DNA of 64,000 nt from SZUA-100 sp965248135 (GCA_965248135.1 CBDFIN010000011.1:558001-622000); one strand, 5' to 3'. Shown: positions 53,538-63,414, counted from the stretch's first letter. Notes: generated from the letters alone by a model not told the origin. Translations and numbers: made by a program.

Positions 53538-54509
53538 ATGCCTGCCCAAACCATCATTGCCTCAGCCAGAAAAACCTTGAAAATCGAGCAGGCGGGCCTT
53601 GAAGCGATTGCCAAGATCTTTAAGCCGCCGCTCACCGATGAATTTGTCAAAGCCGTCGAAGCCGTACGCGCCATCAGCGGTCGGGTTATCGTCAGCGGAG
53701 TAGGCAAGAGCGGCCACATCGGTGTCAAAATCGCCGCTACGCTGGCCTCGACCGGCACCCCTGCATTTTTCGTTCATTCATCCGAGGCCAATCACGGTGA
53801 CCTTGGCATGATTGCCCGTGATGATGTGATACTTGCCCTGTCATGGTCTGGCGAAACCACCGAGCTTTCCGGTGTTCTGGCCTATTCCAAGCGCTTCAAC
53901 ATCCCGTTAATCGCCATCACTTCCAAAGCTCATTCAACGCTGGGCAAGGAGGCAGATATTGTTCTGGCGTTGCCGCGTCAGCCCGAGGCTTGCCCGCACA
54001 ATCTGGCACCCACCACATCGGCGATAATGCAATTGGCGCTTGGTGACGCCCTGGCCATCGCGCTGCTTGAAAATCGCGGATTTACGGTCGGTGATTTTCG
54101 CAACCTCCATCCAGGCGGACAGTTGGGTGCAAACCTCACCCATATTCGCGACATTATGCATATCGGTGAGCAGATTCCGCTGGTTGCCAGCGGAACATTA
54201 ATGACCGAAGCTATCATGCAGATTTCGAAAAAAGGTTTTGGCTGTGTCGGAATTACGGGCGAAGGCGGTAAGCTTATCGGCATCATTACCGATGGTGATC
54301 TGCGGCGCAATTTGAAGAAAGATCTATTGGGCGAACGTGTCGACAGTGTTATGACCGCCAACCCGAAAACCATTGAACCGGACATGCTGGCAATTGCAGC
54401 AATGGAGATACTTGATAGTTCGACCATCTCTGCGCTGATGGTTGCTGAAGCCGGCAAACCCGTTGGTATCGTGCATTTTCATGATCTGCTGCGGCTCGGG
54501 GTGATTTAA
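53538..54509 (+). CDS. kdsD: KpsF/GutQ-family arabinose-5-phosphate isomerase
   Basis: The 323-residue enzyme converts ribulose-5-phosphate to arabinose-5-phosphate for Kdo and LPS synthesis. It has an N-terminal SIS domain (VIVSGVGKSGHIGVKIAATL and ALSWSGETTELSGVL) with EANHGDLGM in between. Two CBS domains follow (MTEAIMQISKKGFGCVGI and VMTANPKTIEPDMLAIAAME). The ATG has AGGGAACATTT upstream. Kdo synthase genes are not seen nearby. Confidence 0.93.
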   Translation: MPAQTIIASARKTLKIEQAGLEAIAKIFKPPLTDEFVKAVEAVRAISGRVIVSGVGKSGHIGVKIAATLASTGTPAFFVHSSEANHGDLGMIARDDVILALSWSGETTELSGVLAYSKRFNIPLIAITSKAHSTLGKEADIVLALPRQPEACPHNLAPTTSAIMQLALGDALAIALLENRGFTVGDFRNLHPGGQLGANLTHIRDIMHIGEQIPLVASGTLMTEAIMQISKKGFGCVGITGEGGKLIGIITDGDLRRNLKKDLLGERVDSVMTANPKTIEPDMLAIAAMEILDSSTISALMVAEAGKPVGIVHFHDLLRLGVI

Positions 54510-54515
54510 CCCAAC

Positions 54516-54980
54516 CTATTCTTCCACCGCTTCAACCTTAAGGGTGCTCGACTGGCTGTCTACCACCTTCACCCGGCTGCCGGCAGGAAGATCGGGTCCC
54601 TCGACCCGCCAGGTGGTATCACCCAGCTTAATCCGTCCAGAACCATCTTTCATCGCCTCGATCAGCACCGATGTCTGTCCCACCATTCGGTCGCTGCGTG
54701 CGTTGAGGTTCGGTTCGTCCGTGTCGGGATGGACGTTATACCAGTATTTCCGCCCAATAATGGCAGAACCAAGCGACAGCACCGCAAAAGCGACAATCTG
54801 TATCTGCCACGACCACCACGAAGCCTCACCCACCATCAGGCTGATGGTGCCGACAATCATTGCCGCGATGCCGAACCACAACATAAACACGCCCGGCAGG
54901 ACAATCTCGAATATCAGCAAAACGAGGCCGATAATCCACCACGTCCAGGAACCAAGTTCGCCGACTATCGATGCAATCAT
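54516..54980 (-). CDS. NfeD family membrane protein
   Basis: The 154-residue protein has two to three N-terminal helices (WWIIGLVLLIFEIVLPGVFML and the next segments) and a C-terminal OB-fold (LGDTTWRVEGPDLPAGSRV). NfeD proteins partner SPFH proteins; the gene just upstream on the same strand encodes one, 75 bases away. The pair may organise membrane microdomains. The ATG is the second codon of a GTG-ATG pair. Confidence 0.9.
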   Translation of the reverse strand: MIASIVGELGSWTWWIIGLVLLIFEIVLPGVFMLWFGIAAMIVGTISLMVGEASWWSWQIQIVAFAVLSLGSAIIGRKYWYNVHPDTDEPNLNARSDRMVGQTSVLIEAMKDGSGRIKLGDTTWRVEGPDLPAGSRVKVVDSQSSTLKVEAVEE

Positions 54981-55055
54981 CACTACAAGTCCTTTTTGCT
55001 CAATTTAGGCCGACTGAACGCCACATATATGCGGTTCGTCAAAACAACCAGCGCC

Positions 55056-56102
55056 CTAATCGCGACCATCATCCCGTGTGCCGAAGCCCGGCGGCAATTG
55101 ACCTTGCACTGACCGCGCGCCCGACGCCGGTTTTGCAGGCGCAGCGCCGCGATCAGGCGAAGAAGCTGCATTACCACCTGCGCCGCCACCGAAAATATCC
55201 TTTGAGATTTCTCCGATACCGCCCAGCGAACCAAGCAATGAGGTTGCTTCAATCGGCAGCATGATCACCTTTTGATTATCTGCCGAAGCTATCTTGCCCA
55301 GCGCCTCAACATATTTTTGTGCGACAAAATAGTTGATCGCCTGGGTGTTGCCTGCCGAAATCGCATCAGAAACCATTTGTGTCGCCTTGGCCTCGGCTTC
55401 GGCCTGGCGCTCGCGCGCCTCTGCCTCGCGGAAGGCTGCTTCCTTCAGTGCTTCAGCTTCCAGGATCACCGCCTGTTTTTCGCCCTCAGCGCGAAGAATG
55501 TCACTTTGCTTCACCCCTTCGGCTTCCAGCACCTGGGCTCGCTTCTCCCGCTCTGCCTTCATCTGGCGGCCCATGCTTTCCACCAGATCGCGCGGCGGAT
55601 TGATGTCCTTGATCTCGATACGGGTGATTTTCAATCCCCAGGGCGCCACCGCCTCATCCACAACGCGCAAGATGCGCTCGTTAATCTCGTCACGCTTGGA
55701 CAACAGTTCATCCAGATCCATCGACCCCATAACCGTTCGGATATTGGTCATGGTAAGATTAAGCACCGCATTTTCCAGTCCACTGACCTCATAGGCGGCC
55801 TGTGCCGCATTGAGGATCTGGTAAAACGTCACGCCGTCCACCGCGACCGTTGCATTGTCGCGGGTGATCACTTCCTGGGTTGGCACGTCAAGCACCTGTT
55901 CCATCATGTTTATCCTGGCGCCAATGCGGTCAAGAAACGGAATGATGATGTTCAGTCCCGGTTTGAGCGTGCGGGTATAACGGCCAAACCGCTCGACTGT
56001 GAAATTAAAACCCTGGGTTACCTGTTTAACCCCGGCGAACAGGATCAAAACAATCAATATGGCAATGGCAATGACGACAATGTCCAGACCAGCAATAGGC
56101 AT
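55056..56102 (-). CDS. SPFH/Band 7 (stomatin, QmcA-like) membrane protein
   Basis: The 348-residue protein has an N-terminal hydrophobic anchor (IVVIAIAILIVLILFAGV), the Band 7 domain (FTVERFGRYTRTLKPGLN, VTRDNATVAVDGV-type core, DLVESMGRQMKAERE) and an Ala/Glu-rich coiled coil before a Pro/Ala-rich tail. It probably forms oligomeric rings at the inner membrane with the NfeD partner. AAGGAAACCTGAG precedes the ATG. Confidence 0.92.
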   Translation of the reverse strand: MPIAGLDIVVIAIAILIVLILFAGVKQVTQGFNFTVERFGRYTRTLKPGLNIIIPFLDRIGARINMMEQVLDVPTQEVITRDNATVAVDGVTFYQILNAAQAAYEVSGLENAVLNLTMTNIRTVMGSMDLDELLSKRDEINERILRVVDEAVAPWGLKITRIEIKDINPPRDLVESMGRQMKAEREKRAQVLEAEGVKQSDILRAEGEKQAVILEAEALKEAAFREAEARERQAEAEAKATQMVSDAISAGNTQAINYFVAQKYVEALGKIASADNQKVIMLPIEATSLLGSLGGIGEISKDIFGGGAGGNAASSPDRGAAPAKPASGARSVQGQLPPGFGTRDDGRD

Positions 56103-56198
56103 CTCAGGTTTCCTTCAGGCTAAAAGTTTCGACAATGTGCAAATGGCCGTGTTTGGTCAGACCGATTCCCCGTGTTTATAGTCTAACCAATAGAGGGC

Positions 56199-57221
56199 CT
56201 ATACCCAACCCTGTAATTGATGGCGCACCACGCTTTCTATTACCCGCATGCCTTGCGGTTTGTCATTCAGGCAGGGAATATGGCCAAAATGCTTGCCGCC
56301 ATGTTCGCGGAATGCATCGGCCACCTCGCCGGCGATTTCCTCAAGCGTTTCAAGACAATCGCTGACAAATCCCGGATTAAAAACGGCAATGTCTTCCACC
56401 CCGTCAGCAGCCAGTTGCTCGACGGTCTTGTCGGTATAGGGTTGTAGCCATTCCTGCGGTCCAAACCGCGACTGGAAGGTGGAAATGAGGCGATCATCTT
56501 CCCACCCCAAACGTTCGACCAATAATCGTGAGGTTTTCATACAGTGGCAGTAATAGGGATCGCCCTTGTCAAAATAGGATTTCGGAATGCCGTGATAGGA
56601 GGCAATGACCTTTTGCGGCACGAAATCAAGTGTCGACAGATGGTTTTCGATCGATACGGCCAGCGCATCGATATAGACCGCATCGTCAAAATAGGGAGGA
56701 ACGGTGCGTAGCGCCGGTTGCCAGCGCATGGTTTTAAGTTCGTCAAATACCTTGTCGTTGACCGTCGCGGTGGTTGCCGCACTATATTGGGGATAGAGCG
56801 GGAAAGCCAGAATGCGCTCACATCCCTGCTGCAACAGGGCATCCAGTTTTAGGGCAATCGAAGGATTGCCGTAACGCATGGCCCAATCGACAATCACATT
56901 ATCCAGATCACCAAACGCCTCGCCCAGTTTTTGCCCTTGCGAACGGGTAAAGGTGCGCAAAGGTGATTCGTTTCTCTCATTGTTCCAGATCGAGGCATAA
57001 AGAGCGCCGGATTTCTGCGGTCTGGTGTTGAGAATGATGCCGTTAAGCAGCGGCCACCAGATGATGCGTGGCGTCTCGATCACCCGGCGATCCGACAGGA
57101 ATTCTTTCAGGTAGCGCCGCATCGACTTTTTATCAGTCCCGTCCGGTGTGCCGAGATTGACCAATAGCACGCCGATCTTGCCGTGGGCGATGGCAGGATG
57201 GTTTTCCGGTTTGCTGGTCAA
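56199..57221 (-). CDS. hemH: ferrochelatase
   Basis: The 340-residue enzyme inserts Fe2+ into protoporphyrin IX. Visible motifs are LLVNLGTPDG, YLKEFLSDRRVIE and the catalytic His in SYHGIPKSYFDKGD. FNPGFVSDCLETLEEI carries the acidic metal-side residues. The start appears to be TTG at 57221, since no ATG or GTG fits the family N-terminus (MTSKPENHPA). Coordination with other heme genes is not seen in the window. Confidence 0.95.
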   Translation of the reverse strand: MTSKPENHPAIAHGKIGVLLVNLGTPDGTDKKSMRRYLKEFLSDRRVIETPRIIWWPLLNGIILNTRPQKSGALYASIWNNERNESPLRTFTRSQGQKLGEAFGDLDNVIVDWAMRYGNPSIALKLDALLQQGCERILAFPLYPQYSAATTATVNDKVFDELKTMRWQPALRTVPPYFDDAVYIDALAVSIENHLSTLDFVPQKVIASYHGIPKSYFDKGDPYYCHCMKTSRLLVERLGWEDDRLISTFQSRFGPQEWLQPYTDKTVEQLAADGVEDIAVFNPGFVSDCLETLEEIAGEVADAFREHGGKHFGHIPCLNDKPQGMRVIESVVRHQLQGWV

Positions 57222-57352
57222 GGGCTAGTCCATCGATTTGATCGAGGCTTTCAGCCGCGATCACTTTGTTTGAACACCGGTCACCACAAGGAAAGGCGGC
57301 CCGATGCAATATCAATTTCTACATAGTTATTAATGACAGCGAATTGAAGGCC

Positions 57353-58540
57353 TTACATGCCGGCAAAATAGAATGTATAGCCGATCAACACGGCAGGAAT
57401 AGCGCTGTAAAGCGTTGCCAGAACAGCCGCTTTCGGCGCCAGCGCCAGTGCCGGAAATAACGCATCACCATCATTGGCGATGGCGTTGGAAATTTGCGCC
57501 GAAAACGGCACTACACCGCTCAGATAGAGCGAAGTCACGACAATTTGCGGGCCGCAACCGGGAATAAAACCGACAAGAATGGCAATCGCTGGCACAATAA
57601 TCGCCACCGATTTGAACATTGAGGCGATATCAAAGCCAAATACCGTGACACAGATTTCAAAACCGAGAAAAGCCACTACCACCCAGCTGGTGACAAAGTT
57701 GGTATCCTTCACCACACGGGTCAACAATGGCTGGCCGGGGACAGAATCAGCGCCAATCTGGCTGTGCTGGTTGCGCGCGGTCGCCCACATGAACAGTGAT
57801 AGCGAAGCGCCAATAAAGGCGAACCACTTAACCGGTTCCAGATGCGCATGGGAGCCGAACAGCAATTCGGGATCGGCCTGGAAAGCGACCATGATGCCGA
57901 AGACCATGCCAATTGCCACCAGCGCAATCCACAATTTGTTGAACCTTTCGCCGGTATCGGGCCTTTCACCAGCCCTGCAGCCGATTTCATCTTGATCATC
58001 GAACTTGTTTTTGGTCGCCAGAAAATCCCGGCCGTGAATGCGATCGACAATGATGCCGGTAATTGAGCCAGCGACGATGCTGATCGATATCACTAATGCT
58101 GCAGTATACGGCTCCCGCGCCAACAGCAGAAAGGCGGCGTCGCCCATGGTCGATACCAATACGGCGATAAAGGCGCCAAAGCTTGCATAACCGCGGGTGA
58201 ACTGGGTGACAACAATGATCGCCCCGCCACAGCCCGGCAACGCACCAAGCAATGCAGCGATGATCGGCTGCCAGCGGATATTGTCAGCCATGACTTCACC
58301 AAGGTCAAAACTGAATGTCTTTTCAAACCAGTAGACCAATGCCAGCGTGGCAGCAACAAATACGGAAACCTGTAAAAACGCATCCCGCATGGCGATGAGC
58401 GTGGCTTCGTTGGTGGCAGGGCTGGCAAAGAACAGCACAACAATCAGCGTCAGAACACCAAGCCGCCAGCGATTTGGGAAAATTCTGTCGGTGGCGGTCT
58501 GGCCCAACATGCGACCTGCATTCAATACCAATTCAGTCAT
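57353..58540 (-). CDS. 10TM putative metal (manganese/heavy-metal) exporter
   Basis: The 395-residue membrane protein has about ten helices in two related halves, each with a PGCG motif: ALLGALPGCGGAIIVVTQF and ILVGFIPGCGPQIVVTSLY. This duplicated PGCG signature marks the ArsP_2/DUF2899 family of putative heavy-metal exporters. A cytoplasmic, charged loop (about 170-200) lies between the halves. The start at 58540 has GGAG 8 bases upstream. The substrate (Mn2+, arsenicals or other) is unproven. Confidence 0.85.
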   Translation of the reverse strand: MTELVLNAGRMLGQTATDRIFPNRWRLGVLTLIVVLFFASPATNEATLIAMRDAFLQVSVFVAATLALVYWFEKTFSFDLGEVMADNIRWQPIIAALLGALPGCGGAIIVVTQFTRGYASFGAFIAVLVSTMGDAAFLLLAREPYTAALVISISIVAGSITGIIVDRIHGRDFLATKNKFDDQDEIGCRAGERPDTGERFNKLWIALVAIGMVFGIMVAFQADPELLFGSHAHLEPVKWFAFIGASLSLFMWATARNQHSQIGADSVPGQPLLTRVVKDTNFVTSWVVVAFLGFEICVTVFGFDIASMFKSVAIIVPAIAILVGFIPGCGPQIVVTSLYLSGVVPFSAQISNAIANDGDALFPALALAPKAAVLATLYSAIPAVLIGYTFYFAGM

Positions 58541-58798
58541 TGTTGCACTCCACAACTGGCTACCAACATTAACGCCAAACCGATGATGTCAGATTTCCGT
58601 TAATATCACACCATTTCGGTGTAGGCGGCCTGATCGTATTTAGTGCTATTAAGAACGACTTGCAAGTACTATCAAAAATTCGGTTTACAATCAATGTAAA
58701 AAGAGCGAGTTCGGCGAAAAATTAAGTGACGTGATGTCGCATACCTGCAAAACTGTCTCAATAATAAACCCAACAGTGTCAAACAGAGGAGAAACATT

Positions 58799-60325
58799 AT
58801 GAAAAAGCTATTAGGGTCACTGGCGCTTGCAGCCGGCCTGGCCTTTCAACCCATCTCATCAGCGCTTGCCGATGATGTGGATGTAACCTTTTTGCTGATC
58901 AGCGATATTTACGAGATGGCCAGCGCAAAGTCCAAACGCGGCGGCTTTGCCCGTGTCAACGCCATCGCCAAAGCCGAGCGGGCCAAGGGCGGCAATTTGA
59001 TTTATGCCCATGCCGGCGATTTCATTTCACCGTCGCTGCTTTCCGGTTTTGACAAGGGCGAGCACGTGGTTGAACTCACCAACCTTGCGCCGCCGGATAT
59101 TGTCGTTCCTGGCAATCATGAATTTGATTTCGGCAAGGAAGCCTTCCTCAAGCGCATGGGTGAGTTGAACTCCAAAATCCTGTCAGCCAATTTGCGCCGG
59201 GCCGACGGCACCAAGGTTCCCGGCATTGACGACACCATGATGATGAGTTTTGGCGATGCATCCGACCCGATGAAAAGCATCAAGGTCGGAATTGTCGGTT
59301 TGACGCTTGAGGATTCGCCCGTGTTATCAAGCCCCGGAGATCTTAAATTCGCCAACTCGATTGATACGGCGATGGCCAGTGCCAAGGCGTTGAAGAAACA
59401 GGGCGCGGACATTCTAGTCGCCATTTTGCATGAAGATATCGCAACCGACCGCAAACTCTATGGCAATGGGACGTTTGATTTTGTCCTCACCGGCCATGAT
59501 CACGATTTGACCGTCAACTATAATGGCCGCACGGTAATGGCGGAATCCCGTTCTGAGGGTGATCTTGTTGTCGCGCTGGACGTGAAATTCTCGATCGGTG
59601 AAAAACGCGGCAAACGCCGGGTCAAGTGGTGGCCCAATTTCCGCATTATCGATTCCGCCACTGTCGCACCCGACCCGGAATCGCTGGCAAAGGTGCAAAG
59701 CTATCAGGCGACATTGTCGAAAGAGCTTGATGTCGCCGTTGGAACCACCTCAACCGAACTGGATTCCAGAAAGCCCTCCGTTCGTTCCGGTGAGACGGCT
59801 ATTGGCAATCTTATCGCCGATGCCCAAAAAGCAGCCGTTGGTGCCGATATCGCAATGGCTAATGGCGGTGGTATTCGCGGTAACAAGATCTATGATGCCG
59901 GCACCGAACTGACCAGGCGCGATATCCTGACCGAGCTGCCTTTTGGCAACCTCAATATCCTGATCGAAGTTGATGGCGCTACGGTCAAGGCAGCGTTGGA
60001 AAACGGTGTCAGCCAGGTTGAAAAAACCGCCGGTCGCTTCCCCCATGTCTCCGGCATGTCATTTAGCTTTGACAAATCCAAGCCAGCCGGTGAACGGGTC
60101 AGCAACATCATGATAGGCGATGCGCCACTCGATATGGCCGCAACCTACAAGCTTGCCACCAACGACTATGCTGCCGGTGGCGGCGATGGCTATAAGATGT
60201 TCAGGAAAGCCAAAGTGCTGATCGGCGGCCTTTCCGCCAAGCTATTGGCCAACGATGTGATGGCCTATATTCGCAAGCAGGGTTCGGTCGCACCGAAGAT
60301 CGAAGGCCGCATCAAGGGCATGTAA
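58799..60325 (+). CDS. periplasmic 5'-nucleotidase/metallophosphatase
   Basis: The 508-residue enzyme has a signal peptide (LLGSLALAAGLAFQPISSALA). A calcineurin-like metallophosphatase domain (HAGDFISPSLLSG, GNHEFDFGKE, GHDHDLTV) and a 5'-nucleotidase C-terminal domain (MANGGGIRGNKIYDAG, NDYAAGGGDGY) follow. It should hydrolyse nucleotides or cyclic nucleotides in the periplasm to scavenge phosphate and nucleosides. The first metal motif reads LISDIYEM instead of the usual D-x-H, so metal coordination may vary. A strong GAGGAG site and a terminator frame the gene. Confidence 0.92.
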   Translation: MKKLLGSLALAAGLAFQPISSALADDVDVTFLLISDIYEMASAKSKRGGFARVNAIAKAERAKGGNLIYAHAGDFISPSLLSGFDKGEHVVELTNLAPPDIVVPGNHEFDFGKEAFLKRMGELNSKILSANLRRADGTKVPGIDDTMMMSFGDASDPMKSIKVGIVGLTLEDSPVLSSPGDLKFANSIDTAMASAKALKKQGADILVAILHEDIATDRKLYGNGTFDFVLTGHDHDLTVNYNGRTVMAESRSEGDLVVALDVKFSIGEKRGKRRVKWWPNFRIIDSATVAPDPESLAKVQSYQATLSKELDVAVGTTSTELDSRKPSVRSGETAIGNLIADAQKAAVGADIAMANGGGIRGNKIYDAGTELTRRDILTELPFGNLNILIEVDGATVKAALENGVSQVEKTAGRFPHVSGMSFSFDKSKPAGERVSNIMIGDAPLDMAATYKLATNDYAAGGGDGYKMFRKAKVLIGGLSAKLLANDVMAYIRKQGSVAPKIEGRIKGM

Positions 60326-60352
60326 CCATCGGCCTTTACGGGGTAGAAACAC

Positions 60353-60395
60353 AAATCGCGGCAGTGTTTTGATCGACATTGCCGCGATTTTTTTT
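60353..60395 (+). terminator. rho-independent terminator after the 5'-nucleotidase
   Basis: An 11-bp stem, AAATCGCGGCA (60353-60363) with TGCCGCGATTT (60380-60390), closes a 16-base loop and runs into eight T (60388-60395). It lies 28 bases after the stop. A reverse role for the convergent ABC gene is possible but weaker. Confidence 0.85.
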
Positions 60396-60419
60396 GCTTG
60401 TGATTTTCCGGTCGGATAT

Positions 60420-61199
60420 TTATACCGTACCGCCAAGCGAGCCTTCCAGTTCCGCCAGTTCCTGACCACCGGCCATCATCTCTTGCAACTCTTCCGGCGA
60501 GATCTCGCCGCGCTTGGCAGTGCCCAGGGTCTTGCCGCGATTGAGCACGGTAAAACGGTCGCCAACGGCCATGGCATGGCGCACATTGTGCGAGATAAAA
60601 ACAACGCCAATACCCTTGGCGCGCACCTTGTCGACTGTGGCCAGCACATTGGAAGTCTGGCGCACTCCAAGTGCTGACGTCGGTTCATCAAGGATGAGCA
60701 CCTTGGCGCCAAAATAGACCGCACGCGCAATTGCCACCGTCTGCCGTTCGCCGCCCGACAAGGTGCCAACGGCCTGTTCGGGTTCACGCAGGTTAATGCC
60801 CATGCGCGCCATCTGCTCCATGGCCACACCGTTGGCCTTGTCAAAGTCCATCAATTTCAACGGGCCAAAGCTCTTTCGTGGCTCCCGTCCCATCCAGAAA
60901 TTGCGAGTAACCGACATCAGCGGGATCATGGCGAGATCCTGATAAACCGTGGCGATGCCGGCTTCGATGGCGTCACGTGCATTGACGAAAGCGACTTCCT
61001 TACCATCCATGCTGATGGTTCCGCTGGTCGGCTTGTGAACACCGGACATGGTTTTGATGAAGGTGGATTTACCGGCACCGTTGTCACCGAGAAGACAGTG
61101 GCACTCGCCGGCATTAACCGTCAGCGACACGCCAGCAAGAGCAATAACGGAACCAAAGTGTTTTTCAATGTCGCGCAGTTCTATCAGCGGTTCGCTCAT
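60420..61199 (-). CDS. sugar ABC transporter ATPase (single-domain, FrcA-like)
   Basis: The 259-residue single-domain sugar ABC ATPase has Walker A LLGDNGAGKSTFIK, signature LSGGERQTVAIARA, Walker B VLILDEPTSALG and H-loop VVFISHNVRHAM. Single-domain ATPases with one permease and one binding protein are typical of the rhizobial fructose (Frc) and related sugar/polyol importers. It is the last gene of the operon, 1 base after the permease gene. The sugar cannot be named from sequence. Confidence 0.92.
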   Translation of the reverse strand: MSEPLIELRDIEKHFGSVIALAGVSLTVNAGECHCLLGDNGAGKSTFIKTMSGVHKPTSGTISMDGKEVAFVNARDAIEAGIATVYQDLAMIPLMSVTRNFWMGREPRKSFGPLKLMDFDKANGVAMEQMARMGINLREPEQAVGTLSGGERQTVAIARAVYFGAKVLILDEPTSALGVRQTSNVLATVDKVRAKGIGVVFISHNVRHAMAVGDRFTVLNRGKTLGTAKRGEISPEELQEMMAGGQELAELEGSLGGTV

Positions 61200-61200
61200 T

Positions 61201-62325
61201 TTAGTGCTCTCCTGTGATAATACGTCGGATATAGGTATTGAGGATCACTGCGAGTAATAAAATGCCCCCCAGGAACACCCGGAACAACGAGCTTTCGACA
61301 CCGGCGAAAAACAATCCCTGCTGCACCACGCCAAAAATCAGTGCACCAAGCGCAGCACCAATTACCGAGCCATAGCCGCCAGTTAACAGCGCGCCGCCGA
61401 TTACCACCGAGATGATCGCCTCAAACTCCTTAAGCAACCCGCGGTCTGCGGCAGCAGAACCGAATTCCATCACCTGACAGGTGGCAAATACGGTGGCGCA
61501 GAACGCCGTGAACATGAACATCAGGATTTTTACCCGCTTTACCGGAACACCAGAATAGCTGGCCGCCTGGGCATTGCCGCCGGCGGCAAAAATCCAGTTA
61601 CCGAATTGGGTGCGAGTGAGCAGAATATGGGCGAATATAACCAGGATGATTGCCCAGACAATCAACATCGGAATGCCATCGATCACCGGTTGACCGGCGC
61701 GATTGCCGGCAATGAACTTGCCGATTATGCCCTGGTCGGCGAGCCAGACGAACAGGCCGTTTAAGATTTTGCCACCAAAAATTCCGGCCAGCCAGTCACC
61801 CTTTGCCGCGTCGCGCACGCCGCCAATAATGGTCTTGTTGGTGGTGGTGATCGCAACAAAGATTGTCAACCCACGCAAGATATAGAGAAACGCCAGGGTG
61901 ACGATGAAGGATGGAAGGCCGGTTTTGATGACCAAATAGCCATTGAGGAAGCCAATCGTCAAGGCGACAGCAAATGCCGTTAGAATCGCAATCCACATCG
62001 GAAACCCAAGGGTCACCGACATCAAAGCGATAACTATTCCCGAAAACCCGATCATCGAGCCAACCGAAAGATCGAACTCTCCGGCAATCATTAACAAGCA
62101 GGCGCCGACCGCGATGATAATAAACTGGGCCGAGACGACACTCCAGTTCAACACACCTTCAGCCGAGAACATGCCTGAATCGCGCGCCACCAATAGAAAG
62201 AATACAAACACCAAGATGGTGCCGGCGATCGAACCCAGTTCGGGCCGGATCATCGCCTTGCGAAATCCGGATATCTCTTTAACTCGCTCATCTTTGTCGG
62301 GTGTTGCCGTGATATTGTCGGACAT
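61201..62325 (-). CDS. sugar ABC transporter permease (FrcC/RbsC-like)
   Basis: The 374-residue inner-membrane permease is of the RbsC/BPD_transp_2 family with many helices. Core segments are MIAGEFDLSVGSMIGFSG, GLPSFIVTLAFLYILRGL and GAALGALIFGVVQQGL. The start at 62325 has GGAGGAACAGGC upstream; an earlier start at 62379 is less supported. It is separated from the binding-protein gene by a strong hairpin. Confidence 0.93.
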   Translation of the reverse strand: MSDNITATPDKDERVKEISGFRKAMIRPELGSIAGTILVFVFFLLVARDSGMFSAEGVLNWSVVSAQFIIIAVGACLLMIAGEFDLSVGSMIGFSGIVIALMSVTLGFPMWIAILTAFAVALTIGFLNGYLVIKTGLPSFIVTLAFLYILRGLTIFVAITTTNKTIIGGVRDAAKGDWLAGIFGGKILNGLFVWLADQGIIGKFIAGNRAGQPVIDGIPMLIVWAIILVIFAHILLTRTQFGNWIFAAGGNAQAASYSGVPVKRVKILMFMFTAFCATVFATCQVMEFGSAAADRGLLKEFEAIISVVIGGALLTGGYGSVIGAALGALIFGVVQQGLFFAGVESSLFRVFLGGILLLAVILNTYIRRIITGEH

Positions 62326-62424
62326 GCCTGTTCCTCCACCTGCCATCGTTTCAACCCGCACCAGCGCCGAACCGGGCATTGCCCCGCAGTGTTTCAGGCT
62401 GGTCTGATCAAGATAGTCAGATAC

Positions 62425-62455
62425 ATGACGCCCGGACGATTGGCCCGGGCGTCAT
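62425..62455 (-). terminator. strong intercistronic hairpin after the binding-protein gene
   Basis: ATGACGCCCGG (62425-62435) pairs perfectly with CCGGGCGTCAT (62445-62455) around a 9-base loop. There is no U-tract. It likely protects the binding-protein mRNA or reduces readthrough into the permease gene, as at 13160-13187. Confidence 0.7.
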
Positions 62456-62460
62456 AATTG

Positions 62461-63414
62461 TTAGCGGTATTCGCCGGCGAATTCTTCGACCTTGGCCAAA
62501 GCATCCTTGGTGATGAAGCCAGGTCCGGAATTGATGTTATTGCCGGGCAAGACGCCAAAACGTTTGTAATTGGCGATGATGATAACCGGAAGATAGGCCT
62601 GCAGGAATGGCTGCTGGTCGATACCCCACTTGATTGTGCCATCCTTGATCGCTTTGACGATTTCCGTACCGAGATCGAACGTACCGAAGTAGATCTGACC
62701 GGCCATGCCATTTTCCTTCAGCGCTTCAATGGTCGGGTCGGCAGATGTTGGCCCCAGCGTCAATATGGCATCGGTCTTCGGATTGGCCGAAAGATAGGCC
62801 TTGACCTTGTTTTTGATTTCACCCGGATCCTGGCCGGAGTCAATCATAGAGCTGCCAAGTTCAACACCAAGACCATCAGCAAATCCTCGGCAGCGCTCAC
62901 CGACTACCGGATTGGAGATCACGTGGTTGACGCACAAGAACGAACCGACGCCATCGCGCTTGGCCCGCTGACCGGCCGCAAGACCCGCATCATATTCGGG
63001 TTGACCGATATACATCAGCGCACCAACTTCGGCCGCCTGTTCAGGTGTTCCCGAGTTAATAATTATGACCGGTATGCCCTTTGCCACGGCTTTGCTGATC
63101 GGGCCACTCAACACATCCGGATCGGCCAGCGTGGTGATAATACCATCGGGATTGGAGGCCGATGCCTGTTCGATGATGCGGGCCATATCAGCGATATCAC
63201 CGGTGGCGGGATTGCGGTATTCAACATCCACGCCCATTTGCTTGCCAGCAAGCGTCAGACCGTTCTTGATGGTATTCCACCATGAATCTGAATCCGGAGC
63301 ATGGCTGACAAGAATGATTTTCTCGCCATCGGCCCACGCAGCATCCACGGCGGCTGCCAATGGCATCAACGCCACACTCGCAGCAACAACCAGTTTCCTA
63401 AGCAGTTGTTTCAT
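62461..63414 (-). CDS. sugar ABC transporter periplasmic binding protein
   Basis: The 317-residue binding protein is of the Periplasmic binding protein 4/RbsB-like family with a signal peptide (KLVVAASVALMPLAAAVDA, ending AWA-DG). The first strand is KIILVSHAPDSDSWWNTIKNG and the hinge region contains PVIIINSGTPEQA. LTLGPTSADPTIEALKENG is characteristic. GGGAGGAATAG precedes the ATG. An IolE-like isomerase gene upstream suggests an inositol-type or other cyclic polyol/sugar, but this is inference. Confidence 0.92.
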   Translation of the reverse strand: MKQLLRKLVVAASVALMPLAAAVDAAWADGEKIILVSHAPDSDSWWNTIKNGLTLAGKQMGVDVEYRNPATGDIADMARIIEQASASNPDGIITTLADPDVLSGPISKAVAKGIPVIIINSGTPEQAAEVGALMYIGQPEYDAGLAAGQRAKRDGVGSFLCVNHVISNPVVGERCRGFADGLGVELGSSMIDSGQDPGEIKNKVKAYLSANPKTDAILTLGPTSADPTIEALKENGMAGQIYFGTFDLGTEIVKAIKDGTIKWGIDQQPFLQAYLPVIIIANYKRFGVLPGNNINSGPGFITKDALAKVEEFAGEYR

